A DNA stretch of 35,705 nt from NCBI GenBank assembly GCA_902785355.1, contig CACZYF010000031.1:1-35705 (forward strand), in the 5' to 3' direction. The notes beneath the pieces were generated by a model. It worked only from the letters and a program-made list of their open reading frames with translations. It had not been told where the DNA came from and ran no database searches. Numbering within the stretch: the stretch's first letter is position 1; each line of letters begins with the position of its first letter. The stretch comes from an uncultured Ruminococcus sp. Its GTDB lineage: Bacteria; Bacillota; Clostridia; Oscillospirales; Acutalibacteraceae. The translations under genes were made by a program, and so were the position numbers. Positions 1-7,450 of this stretch are shown piece after piece.

Positions 1-40
1 AGGTAATATGAGGGTTTCTCCCTTCGGTCGATCAATTCAT

Positions 41-92
41 GCAATTCCTCAGTCCCCTTTCGGGGACAGCTCCCTTTACCAAAGGGAGCCTT
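41..92. repeat. Palindromic intergenic repeat (REP-like)
   Basis: Two adjacent perfect hairpins are visible: GTCCCC/GGGGAC at 52-67 and GCTCCCTTT/AAAGGGAGC at 69-89 with a 3-nt loop. The wording (cctcagtc, gacagctccct, agggagcctt) resembles an abundant intergenic repeat I associate with Clostridiales genomes; that family link is from memory and only one copy lies in this window. Confidence 0.55.
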
Positions 93-138
93 GGAAATCA
101 ACTACTCATATATTTTATGATACTTTTTCGACAAGCTG

Positions 139-165
139 AAACGCCTCCGTTTGGAGGCGTTTTTT
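139..165 (+). terminator. Intrinsic terminator of a gene outside the window
   Basis: A 9-bp stem (ACGCCTCC arm at 141-148, GGAGGCGT arm at 153-160) with a 4-nt loop is followed by a T run at 160-165. The T run is on the plus strand, so it should end a transcript entering from the left edge. Confidence 0.8.
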
Positions 166-212
166 CTTTATTGGAATAATATTCCGCTTTAGAGATTATG
201 ATATAGAGGGAT

Positions 213-254
213 TATACTAAACGCTGATCAAATCTTTTATCAAGGATTAATATA
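213..254. mobile_element. Deleted remnant of a small MITE
   Basis: The stretch at 224-254 (gatcaaatcttttatcaagg and following bases) is nearly the same as the right end of the MITE at 14893-15017, and TATACTAA at 213-220 matches that element's left tip. The middle is missing. No gene lies in 1-270. Confidence 0.5.
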
Positions 255-270
255 ATGATTTGACTGTCTG

Positions 271-945
271 TTACAAAACAGCCCCGGAGCTTTCCTGTCG
301 GGTTGTATTAAACCGCTCAAAGATACTGTCGTGCGGCTGATAAGTGAAGCTCATCTTTTCACCGGTGAACGGATGCCGAAAGCTCAACTCTGCGGAGCAC
401 AGCGCGATATTGTCGAGCGCCAAGGTGCTGCCGTAGCGGCGGTCTCCCGCCAGCGGAAGCCTGCGCGACGCGAACTGCACGCGGATCTGGTGCGTTCTGC
501 CGGTCAGCAGACGAATCCTCAACAAGCTGACGGATATTCCCTCATAATCGGCTTTATCAAGCGTTTCATAGCGCAGCCGCGCTTCTTTGACGCCCTTACG
601 TTCCCGCTTGACGACATAGCTTTTGTTTTTTCTGCGGTCAAAGAAGAGCAGATCGGTCAGTTCTCCCGAAGGAGCCTTCGGTATGCCCTGCACGACGGCA
701 AGATAGGTTTTCACGAGCTTTCCCTGTGCGATCAAAGCGCTCAGTCGTTTGGCGGCTTCCTTCGTTTTGGCAAACACCATCACGCCCTGCGTGGTACGGT
801 CGAGACGGTGTACGGGATAAACGGTATCGCCTGTCATATCCCGTAGCAGCGCGGGCATGTTCTGCTTCTTCTCATCAAATTCGCTGAGCACCCCGTAGGG
901 CTTGACTGCCGCTATGAGGTGCTCGTCGCTGTAAAGTATCTTCAT
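271..945 (-). CDS. RluA-family pseudouridine synthase
   Basis: The 224-residue protein should convert uridine to pseudouridine in rRNA or tRNA in the cytoplasm. The signature HRLDRTTQGVMVFAKT starts at residue 46, with the expected catalytic Asp49, and the later motif GRTHQIRVQF is also typical of the RluA/RluD family. There is no N-terminal S4 RNA-binding domain, so it is one of the short catalytic-domain-only members (RluA/TruC-like), and the substrate site cannot be named. The gene starts 4 nt after the stop of the formate-tetrahydrofolate ligase gene on the same strand and has only a weak ribosome-binding site, so it is probably read from the same transcript. The C-terminal tail after RFNTT is extra. 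No clear minus-strand terminator is seen downstream. Confidence 0.9.
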   Translation of the reverse strand: MKILYSDEHLIAAVKPYGVLSEFDEKKQNMPALLRDMTGDTVYPVHRLDRTTQGVMVFAKTKEAAKRLSALIAQGKLVKTYLAVVQGIPKAPSGELTDLLFFDRRKNKSYVVKRERKGVKEARLRYETLDKADYEGISVSLLRIRLLTGRTHQIRVQFASRRLPLAGDRRYGSTLALDNIALCSAELSFRHPFTGEKMSFTYQPHDSIFERFNTTRQESSGAVL

Positions 946-949
946 TTTC

Positions 950-2617
950 TCAGAAAAGCCCGGTGATCACGCCGTCATCCGTGACGTCTATCATCTCGGC
1001 GGCGGGGACCTTCGGCAGACCGGGCATCGTCATGATATCGCCGGTCAAAACCACGATGAAGCCCGCACCGGCAGAGATACGGATATCCTGTACATGGATG
1101 ACAAAGCCTTCGGGCGCGCACAGCAGGGTCGGGTCGTCGGAGAAGCTGTATTGAGTCTTGGCAATACAGATCGGCAGAGACGCATAGCCGAGCTTGGTGA
1201 GCTTCTGTATCTCTTTTTCCGCTTTCTTAGAGAACGCGACGTGAGCGGCGCGATACACGCGCTTTGCGACCGCGCGGATCTTCTTCTCGACAGGCAGGTC
1301 GAGTTCATAAGCGTAGGAGAAGTTCTCATTGCTCTCCTGATCACACAGGCGCACGACCTCCTCGGCGAGCGCCTTGCCGCCTTCGCCGCCGTCCGCCCAG
1401 ACGGTCGACAGCACGGTGTTCACGCCCAGCTCCTTACAGCGGCGCATGACCGTCTCGATCTCAGCGTCGGTATCGGTCGGGAAGCGGTTCAGCGCTACGA
1501 CGCACGGCAGGTTATAGACGTTCTTGATATTATCGACATGGCGGAGGAGGTTGGGCAAGCCCTTCTCCAGCGCCTCGAGGTTCTCGGGAGCAAGGTTCTT
1601 TTTATCGACGCCGCCGTGCATCTTCAAGGCGCGGATGGTGCCGACGATAACGACCGCGTCGGGCTTCATGTCCGCGTAGCGGCATTTGATATCGAGGAAC
1701 TTTTCAGCGCCCAGATCGGCGCCGAAGCCTGCCTCGGTGACGGTGTAGTCGCTGAGCTTGCGCGCGACCTTGGTCGCCAGAACGGAGTTACAGCCGTGGG
1801 CGATATTCGCGAACGGACCGCCGTGTACAAACGCGGGCGTACCCTCCAGGGTCTGTACAAGATTCGGCTTGAGCGCGTCCTTGAGCAGCGCGGTCATCGC
1901 GCCCTGCGCCTTAAGATCGCCCGCAGTGACGGGTCTCTCGTCGAAGGTATAGCCTACGATGATGCGGGAAAGCCGATTTTTGAGGTCGCTGACGGATTCG
2001 GCAAGACAAAGGATCGCCATGACCTCGGAGGCGACGGTGATATCGTAGCCGTCCTCACGCGGCACGCCGTTGACCCTGCCGCCCAGACCGTCGGTAACGC
2101 AGCGCAGCTGGCGGTCGTTCATATCAACACAGCGCTTCCAAGTGATTCTGCGGGGATCGATGTTCAGGCTGTTGCCCTGATAGATGTGGTTGTCGAGCAT
2201 GGCGGCGAGCAGGTTATTTGCAGCGCCGATCGCATGCATGTCGCCGGTGAAGTGGAGGTTGATGTCCTCCATCGGGATGACCTGCGCCCAGCCGCCGCCC
2301 GCGGCGCCGCCCTTGATACCGAACACGGGGCCGAGGGAGGGCTCGCGCAGCGCTACGTCGACGCTTTTGCCGATCTTCTTCAAGCCGTCGGCAAGACCGA
2401 TGGTCGTGGTCGTCTTGCCCTCGCCCGCGGGGGTCGGAGTCATCGCAGTCACCAGAATGAGTTTGTTGCCGCGCCGCTCGGTCTTCAATACGTCAAGGCT
2501 GATTTTTGCCTTGTACTTGCCGTAATACTCCAGATATTCCTCGGGGATACCCGCTTCGGCGGCGATATCACCGATGTGCTTTGGTTTACAGCTTTGTGCG
2601 ATTTCTATATCTGTCAT
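950..2617 (-). CDS. fhs: Formate--tetrahydrofolate ligase
   Basis: This enzyme makes 10-formyl-tetrahydrofolate from formate, ATP and tetrahydrofolate in one-carbon metabolism. The protein is about 555 residues, full length for the family. It carries the nucleotide-binding loop [10 protein letters not shown] near residue 61 and the family signature [13 protein letters not shown], and runs to the usual C-terminal region. I chose ATG at 2617 (MTDIEIAQ, as in clostridial homologues) rather than the in-frame GTG at 2629, because that GTG overlaps the GGAG ribosome-binding site at 2629-2632; the spacing of 11 nt to the ATG is slightly long. It diverges from the purine-salvage gene at 2785, and both functions feed nucleotide synthesis. 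A good promoter lies just upstream. Confidence 0.96.
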   Translation of the reverse strand: MTDIEIAQSCKPKHIGDIAAEAGIPEEYLEYYGKYKAKISLDVLKTERRGNKLILVTAMTPTPAGEGKTTTTIGLADGLKKIGKSVDVALREPSLGPVFGIKGGAAGGGWAQVIPMEDINLHFTGDMHAIGAANNLLAAMLDNHIYQGNSLNIDPRRITWKRCVDMNDRQLRCVTDGLGGRVNGVPREDGYDITVASEVMAILCLAESVSDLKNRLSRIIVGYTFDERPVTAGDLKAQGAMTALLKDALKPNLVQTLEGTPAFVHGGPFANIAHGCNSVLATKVARKLSDYTVTEAGFGADLGAEKFLDIKCRYADMKPDAVVIVGTIRALKMHGGVDKKNLAPENLEALEKGLPNLLRHVDNIKNVYNLPCVVALNRFPTDTDAEIETVMRRCKELGVNTVLSTVWADGGEGGKALAEEVVRLCDQESNENFSYAYELDLPVEKKIRAVAKRVYRAAHVAFSKKAEKEIQKLTKLGYASLPICIAKTQYSFSDDPTLLCAPEGFVIHVQDIRISAGAGFIVVLTGDIMTMPGLPKVPAAEMIDVTDDGVITGLF

Positions 2618-2653
2618 GAAAAAGATCACTCCGTTTAGCTATTTTACATAAAG

Positions 2654-2682
2654 ATTATATCTCAAAACATGAAATTGGTCAA
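2654..2682 (-). promoter_or_regulatory. Sigma-A promoter of fhs
   Basis: On the minus strand, TTGACC (2682-2677) and TATAAT (2659-2654) are separated by 17 nt. The start of transcription would be near 2647, about 30 nt before the ATG. One arm of a 9-bp inverted repeat (ACATGAAAT 2667-2675 / ATTTCATGT 2703-2711) lies in the spacer. Confidence 0.8.
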
Positions 2683-2720
2683 TAAAACTGTTATATTTTT
2701 TCATTTCATGTCAAAACCTC

Positions 2721-2749
2721 TTGCTATATGTAACAAAATGTTGTAAAAT
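2721..2749 (+). promoter_or_regulatory. Probable promoter of xpt
   Basis: TTGCTA (2721-2726), 17 nt, TAAAAT (2744-2749). The leader is only about 30 nt; no purine riboswitch core is present, although xpt genes in other Firmicutes often have one. Confidence 0.55.
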
Positions 2750-2784
2750 TCAATTAATTATCGCATAGATATGGGGGATACTAT

Positions 2785-3360
2785 ATGAAGCTACTGGAAG
2801 ATAGGATCTTGAAAGACGGCATCGTGCGCGAGGGTAACGTGCTGAAGGTCGACAGCTTTGTCAACCATCAGATCGACGTGGATTTTATCGCCGAGCTCGC
2901 GAAGGAGTTCAAGCGTCTTTACGGCAATGAAAACATCACCAAGATCCTGACGATCGAGGCGAGCGGTATCGGTATCGCCTGTATCGTGGCACAGGAATTC
3001 CATGTTCCCGTGGTTTTCGCGAAAAAGACCAAGACCATTAACATTGCGAACGACGTTTACACCTCCAAGGTGGAGTCGTTCACTCATAAGCGCACCTACG
3101 ATATCATCGTATCCAAGGACTTCTTAAAGCCCGAGGACAGGGTGCTGATCATCGATGATTTCCTTGCGATGGGCTCTGCGCTGCAGGGACTGATCAGCCT
3201 GATCCGCGACGCGGGCGCTACCATCGTCGGCGCCGGTATCATCATCGAGAAGGCTTATCAGCAGGGCGGCGAGCTGATTCGCGGCATGGGCGTCAGGGTC
3301 GAATCCCTCGCCCGTATCAAGAGCATGGAGAACAATCGGATCGAATTTATTACCGACTGA
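2785..3360 (+). CDS. xpt: Xanthine phosphoribosyltransferase
   Basis: The 191-residue protein should join xanthine to PRPP to give XMP in purine salvage in the cytoplasm. The PRPP-binding loop VLIIDDFLAMGSA is at residues 120-132, and the length and N-terminus (MKLLEDRILKDG) match bacterial Xpt closely. A GGGGGA ribosome-binding site sits 8 nt before the ATG. The stop is followed after 40 nt by the L,D-transpeptidase gene with no terminator in between, so the two are probably one transcript. There is no xanthine permease gene (pbuX) next to it, which often follows xpt. Confidence 0.95.
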   Translation: MKLLEDRILKDGIVREGNVLKVDSFVNHQIDVDFIAELAKEFKRLYGNENITKILTIEASGIGIACIVAQEFHVPVVFAKKTKTINIANDVYTSKVESFTHKRTYDIIVSKDFLKPEDRVLIIDDFLAMGSALQGLISLIRDAGATIVGAGIIIEKAYQQGGELIRGMGVRVESLARIKSMENNRIEFITD

Positions 3361-3400
3361 TCACTTTCAACGATTTGGAGGGGTATATACGAAACAATAC

Positions 3401-4846
3401 ATGAAAATCGTCCTGTCCGTAGCGCTGGCGATCGTTCTGGCGATCACCGCCGTCATGATCGGACCGCGTTTCATCGGTAAGGCTCATACAAACGCGCCGA
3501 AGGCGGCGAAGATCGATACACCCGCGATGTCGGATACACTGCTTGACGGTCAGCGAGTCGCTATCTCGCCCACCGAGGAGCAGAAGCCGTCATCCTCGGC
3601 TCCCGCAGGTGCAAAGGAAAAAGCGCCGTCCTATAACGCGGGGAATATCCCTGCCGTGACGGGACTGACCCGTGAGGGTGAAAGCGCTGACAGTATCCGC
3701 CTGATTTGGGATGAGATCCCCGGCATTACGAGCTACCGTGTTTATCGCAGCGATATCGACGCGGGGGAGGGCTACTCTTTGTTTACCACCGTCAACAACC
3801 ATGAGCTGCAAATCCGCAACCTCAACCCCGGTTCGCTGTATGGGTTCAAGGTCGCGGCGCTGATCGGCGGCAACCATGAGGGCGAGGCGATGGAGGCAAA
3901 GTTCGCCACCATGCCCGTTGAGATGACCGGCTTGAAGCTCAAGAAGGAGACAAAGGGCGAGACTACCATCAAATGGAATAAGAACGAACATGCCGAGGGC
4001 TATGTGCTGGAGCGCTGTTTTGACGGAAAGTGGAGCGAATACCAAACGTTTGACCGCGACACCACCGAGTTCACCGATACGGATCTCAGCGCCGGCAGAG
4101 CTTACTACTACCGCCTCAGCGCATATCGCGAGGACAGCGCGGGACAGCTCCGCGGCAAATCTGCCGAGCTCTATACCATAGCGGGATTGGTAGGTCCAAA
4201 GGACGACGGCTCAAAGTCGAAGCTCGGCAGAATTCTGCTCGATTACCGGAAGAGCGCCTATGCCGACGGTTATTTGATCTATAACAGTAAGGATAAGAAG
4301 AACTGGAAGAAGCTCACCGACACCACCCGTACTCACTATGCTTCGACCCGTCTTGAGGACGGCGCTACCTATTACTTCCGCATTTACGCTTATCGCGAGG
4401 TCGATGGTCACAAGATCCGCGGCGGCTACACCGAGCTCGAGTTCGTTGCAAATATGGAGATATTTGACCGAGCGGTCGGCGATACCTACGTCGAGGTCAG
4501 CCTGGATGCTCAGCATATGTGGTACATTGTTGACGGCGACGTCTATCTCGAGAGCGACTGCGTTACCGGTAACTACGGCACGGCGGATACGCCCGCGGGC
4601 TTCCACGAGGTCAACGACAAGGCTTCGCCCTGCGTGCTGGAGGCGGAGGATTACCGCACGGTCGTCCAGTACTGGATGCCGTTCATCGGCGGCGGCTGGG
4701 GCCTGCATGACGCCTCTTGGCGCTCGAGCTTCGGCGGCAGTATCTACAAGGGCGACGGCTCACACGGCTGCGTCAACCTGCCTTATGATGTAGCCGAGAA
4801 GCTCTATCATCACATCGAGATCGGTACGCCGGTCATTGTCTATTAA
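3401..4846 (+). CDS. Secreted L,D-transpeptidase with fibronectin type III repeats
   Basis: The protein (481 residues from this ATG) has an N-terminal membrane/signal segment at about 5-25, a low-complexity stretch, three fibronectin type III-like repeats (about 73-162, 163-255 and 256-345; each with YRVYRS, YVLERC or YLIYNS-type strands), and a C-terminal YkuD domain. The YkuD motif SHGCVNLP gives catalytic Cys457, and the upstream GWGLHDASW supplies the conserved His. Such enzymes make 3-3 cross-links in peptidoglycan outside the membrane. The strong ribosome-binding site GGAGGGG (3377-3383) is 17-19 nt from this ATG but 5-7 nt from an in-frame ACG at 3389, so the true start is uncertain. 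Probably co-transcribed with xpt. Confidence 0.88.
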   Translation: MKIVLSVALAIVLAITAVMIGPRFIGKAHTNAPKAAKIDTPAMSDTLLDGQRVAISPTEEQKPSSSAPAGAKEKAPSYNAGNIPAVTGLTREGESADSIRLIWDEIPGITSYRVYRSDIDAGEGYSLFTTVNNHELQIRNLNPGSLYGFKVAALIGGNHEGEAMEAKFATMPVEMTGLKLKKETKGETTIKWNKNEHAEGYVLERCFDGKWSEYQTFDRDTTEFTDTDLSAGRAYYYRLSAYREDSAGQLRGKSAELYTIAGLVGPKDDGSKSKLGRILLDYRKSAYADGYLIYNSKDKKNWKKLTDTTRTHYASTRLEDGATYYFRIYAYREVDGHKIRGGYTELEFVANMEIFDRAVGDTYVEVSLDAQHMWYIVDGDVYLESDCVTGNYGTADTPAGFHEVNDKASPCVLEAEDYRTVVQYWMPFIGGGWGLHDASWRSSFGGSIYKGDGSHGCVNLPYDVAEKLYHHIEIGTPVIVY

Positions 4847-4864
4847 TTAAATCACAGTTTGATT

Positions 4865-4890
4865 GAACCGCTCTGTTTTCAGGGCGGTTC
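4865..4890 (+). terminator. Terminator of the xpt/L,D-transpeptidase transcript
   Basis: An 11-bp stem with one T-G pair (GAACCGC arm from 4865, GCGGTTC arm to 4890) and a TTTT loop is followed by ttctattt. Confidence 0.85.
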
Positions 4891-4896
4891 TTCTAT

Positions 4897-4925
4897 TTGA
4901 CATTCATGGCGATAGGGAGTATAAT
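4897..4925 (+). promoter_or_regulatory. Perfect sigma-A promoter of the sortase/LCP operon
   Basis: TTGACA (4897-4902), 17 nt, TATAAT (4920-4925): consensus in every position. The leader to the sortase start is about 80 nt. Confidence 0.88.
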
Positions 4926-5013
4926 ACAACTATATATAATGTGTTACTATATTGTTTTATTGAAAATAGTATTGTGAGTCATAAGCATTTGAGCAAAAAT
5001 GGATGGTGCTGCT

Positions 5014-5859
5014 ATGAAGAATAAGAAAAAAGCATCATGGATTGTGATATTGGCCTTAAGTATTGCGATCCTTTCGGTCGGATCCTTCTTTCTGATTCAG
5101 TATTTTCAGCAAAAGGATGTTTCGCGAAACGACTTTACGCCCACCGGCGCAACGATGGATTACGCGACGAAGGAGCCTACTGAGGCGCCGGATCCCAACG
5201 CGCCTACACAGCGCCCGACCCTGCCTAAGTCGACCAGCCCTTGGGTGGATAAGGTTGCACAGTACAGCGGCTTTAATGTGGATTTTAACGAGCTGAATAA
5301 GATCAACACCGACGTCTATGCTTGGATCTATATTCCCAATACCAACGTCGATTATCCCGTTGCACAGAGCATTGCAGATCACGACGATTCCTTCTATTTG
5401 AGCCACAATATCTATCGGCAGTACCAGTTCTCGGGCACGATCTACTCCGAGGTGAAGAATCATATTGATTTTCATGACCGCGTGACCGTACTGTACGGGC
5501 ATAATATGCTCAACGGGTCGATGTTTGCCTCTCTTCACAACTTTGAGGATCAAAGCTTTTTTGACGCTAATAACACGATTTTTATCCTGACGAAGGACAA
5601 GGTCTATACCTATCTGGTCTATTCCGTTTACACCTACGATGACCGTCATATCCTTAACTCGTTCCACTTTGAAGATGACAAGGTGTTCCGCAGTTACCTT
5701 GACGATACCCTTGATCCGCACACCTACAGCGGAATCGTGCGAAAGGGCGTTAAGCTGGATCTGAACAGCAAGATTCTGACTCTGAGCACCTGTACAAACG
5801 GTGCGGCAAATACTCGTTTGTTAGTACAGGGGGTGCTGGTAAATGAACAATACCGATGA
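5014..5859 (+). CDS. srtB: Class B sortase
   Basis: The membrane-anchored transpeptidase cleaves a C-terminal sorting signal and links the substrate to peptidoglycan. It has an N-terminal membrane segment (about residues 7-29), a Thr/Pro-rich stem, and the catalytic domain with His163 (YGHNM), Cys260 (LSTC) and Arg268, numbered from the ATG at 5014. The layout and the absence of a C-terminal helix fit class B. An in-frame ATG at 4999 adds five residues (MDGAA); I prefer 5014 because GGATGG precedes it at a better distance. The gene overlaps the LCP gene by 17 nt, implying coupled translation. A likely substrate is the SPKTGD protein at 9727-10992; this is inference. Confidence 0.93.
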   Translation: MKNKKKASWIVILALSIAILSVGSFFLIQYFQQKDVSRNDFTPTGATMDYATKEPTEAPDPNAPTQRPTLPKSTSPWVDKVAQYSGFNVDFNELNKINTDVYAWIYIPNTNVDYPVAQSIADHDDSFYLSHNIYRQYQFSGTIYSEVKNHIDFHDRVTVLYGHNMLNGSMFASLHNFEDQSFFDANNTIFILTKDKVYTYLVYSVYTYDDRHILNSFHFEDDKVFRSYLDDTLDPHTYSGIVRKGVKLDLNSKILTLSTCTNGAANTRLLVQGVLVNEQYR

Positions 5860-7207
5860 AGAGAAAAGCTTGAACCCGGACGAGGTCGAGCTGACGCGGG
5901 AGGAAGATGTACCCGATAAAGATAAGAATTCCTCCGAGATGGCGCTGACCGACGCCAATCATGAGCAGATATCCAATATCAGCGGCGATGACTTCGGCTA
6001 TATCATCCCGAAGGAGACTTATAAACAGCATCACGACAAGCGCAACGTTCGCCGCCGCCGGCGGCATCGCGTCTCCGTAGGCGTACCGCCGACGGAGGAC
6101 GAAGCGTCGATGGAGGGCTATATATTCGCTAAAAAGCCTCATTACAAAAAGCGCAGAAAGCACCATCACCATCACCATTCTTCAAAAAAACGGAAGAAGA
6201 CGCTGATTATCGTCTTGTCGGTTTTGCTTTCGCTGATTCTTGTGGCAGGCTCCGCGTTCTTTATTATGCGTGAGATCGGCAGAGGACGTATGCATGATTA
6301 CAGCGATATCGATATCGTTCCCCCTACCGAGCAGGAGATCCCGATGGATATCTATGATAAGGGACGTGTGATACACTACGGCGGCAAGTCGTATGTGCTG
6401 AATGAGAATCTGGTCAGCATCACCTTCATCGGAGCCGATAACGGTATGGAGAATGTCGAGAATCGCAGAATGTCCGACGCGATCTATATCATAACGGTCG
6501 ATACCGTGACGGGTAAGGTCAAGATCCTGGGTGTGTCCCGTGATACCATGACCGACGTTACGCGCTATTCTTCCGAAGGAAGGCTGATCGACACCTCCCG
6601 CATGCAGATCTCCTACTCCTACTCCTATCACAACGATCAGGTCACCGGCGGTATGAACACCAATTCTTCCTTATCAAAGCTTTTCTTCGGCTTACCGCTG
6701 AAAAATTACTTTGCGATCAATCTTGAGGCGTTGAATGATCTGAACGAGACTGTCGGCGGCGTCACCCTGACGTCCTCGATGACCTTTGAGTCTCCCCTGG
6801 GCCGCACGATCAACGAGGGCGATACGGTAACCCTGCACGGCAGGGAGGCGGAGCGGTATGTGCGTTCACGTGATATGACTAAGCTGGATTCCAACAATGC
6901 GCGTATGCAGCGTCAGCAGCAGTATATCCGTGCTTTCCTCGCGTCTATCGTACCTGCGGTCAAGAAGGATATTTCAACGATCTCGTCATTATACAATGTC
7001 GTGAAGGTCAATTCGGATTCTAATCTAAATCTGACCGATATTACCTATCTGGCGTCTGAGGTTCTGCCTAAGCTGCGCACGGCGAATGATATTCAGTATG
7101 TTACATTGAGCGGCGAGCTGACCGCCGGCGAACATCCGGAGCTGAACGTCAGTAACGATCAGGCGATCCGCACGATGCTGGATGTCTTTTATCTGCCTGA
7201 GACCTGA
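5843..7207 (+). CDS. LytR-CpsA-Psr (LCP) family cell-wall ligase
   Basis: LCP proteins move teichoic acid or other polysaccharide chains from a lipid carrier onto peptidoglycan at the outer face of the membrane. The 454-residue protein has an acidic then strongly basic cytoplasmic tail (1-119), one membrane helix (about 120-142) and an extracellular LCP domain from about 185. Family features are visible: ITFIGADN, SDAIYIITVD, GVSRDTMTDV and YVRSRD, which hold the Asp/Arg residues that bind the polyprenyl phosphate. The cytoplasmic tail contains a natural run of six histidines (107-112) flanked by Lys/Arg. The start lies inside the sortase gene and is preceded by GGGGGTG at 5829-5835. The pairing with a sortase suggests joint action in building the cell surface. 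Confidence 0.92.
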   Translation: MNNTDEEKSLNPDEVELTREEDVPDKDKNSSEMALTDANHEQISNISGDDFGYIIPKETYKQHHDKRNVRRRRRHRVSVGVPPTEDEASMEGYIFAKKPHYKKRRKHHHHHHSSKKRKKTLIIVLSVLLSLILVAGSAFFIMREIGRGRMHDYSDIDIVPPTEQEIPMDIYDKGRVIHYGGKSYVLNENLVSITFIGADNGMENVENRRMSDAIYIITVDTVTGKVKILGVSRDTMTDVTRYSSEGRLIDTSRMQISYSYSYHNDQVTGGMNTNSSLSKLFFGLPLKNYFAINLEALNDLNETVGGVTLTSSMTFESPLGRTINEGDTVTLHGREAERYVRSRDMTKLDSNNARMQRQQQYIRAFLASIVPAVKKDISTISSLYNVVKVNSDSNLNLTDITYLASEVLPKLRTANDIQYVTLSGELTAGEHPELNVSNDQAIRTMLDVFYLPET

Positions 7208-7232
7208 TACACCTAAGAATCAATTGAGCCGA

Positions 7233-7270
7233 GGAGCTGTCGCGTTAAGTGCCGCGACAGCTCCTTTTTT
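7233..7270 (+). terminator. Terminator of the sortase/LCP operon
   Basis: A perfect 12-bp stem (GGAGCTGTCGCG 7233-7244 / CGCGACAGCTCC 7253-7264), 8-nt loop, then six Ts. Confidence 0.92.
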
Positions 7271-7378
7271 GTCAGAAATCGGCGGCGCTGTCGTATTCGG
7301 CGCAGTGATACCTTTTAAGTCAATACGCGGAGTACAAAGCAAAGTTTTCTGTCGGATACCGATATCAGAAAAAAACTG

Positions 7379-7407
7379 TTGAAAAGCGTCGTATCTTGTG
7401 ATATGAT
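7379..7407 (+). promoter_or_regulatory. Promoter of the GH3-like gene
   Basis: TTGAAA (7379-7384), 17 nt, TATGAT (7402-7407); leader about 37 nt before the ATG at 7451. Confidence 0.75.
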
Positions 7408-7450
7408 AGTTGATGTATCAATATATATTGATTATACGGAGGATAATGAT

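Noticed and set aside
1094-2638. Long open frame (514 codons) on the plus strand opposite fhs
   Set aside because: It is the antisense shadow of the fhs gene: codon bias of fhs keeps the frame open. No ribosome-binding site and no family similarity.
2630-2784. Purine riboswitch before xpt
   Set aside because: The characteristic loop and core sequences are absent and the leader is only about 30 nt.
7379-7450. Longer N-terminus for the GH3-like protein
   Set aside because: The extra codons overlap the -35 and -10 boxes, and the ribosome-binding site and signal segment favour 7451.
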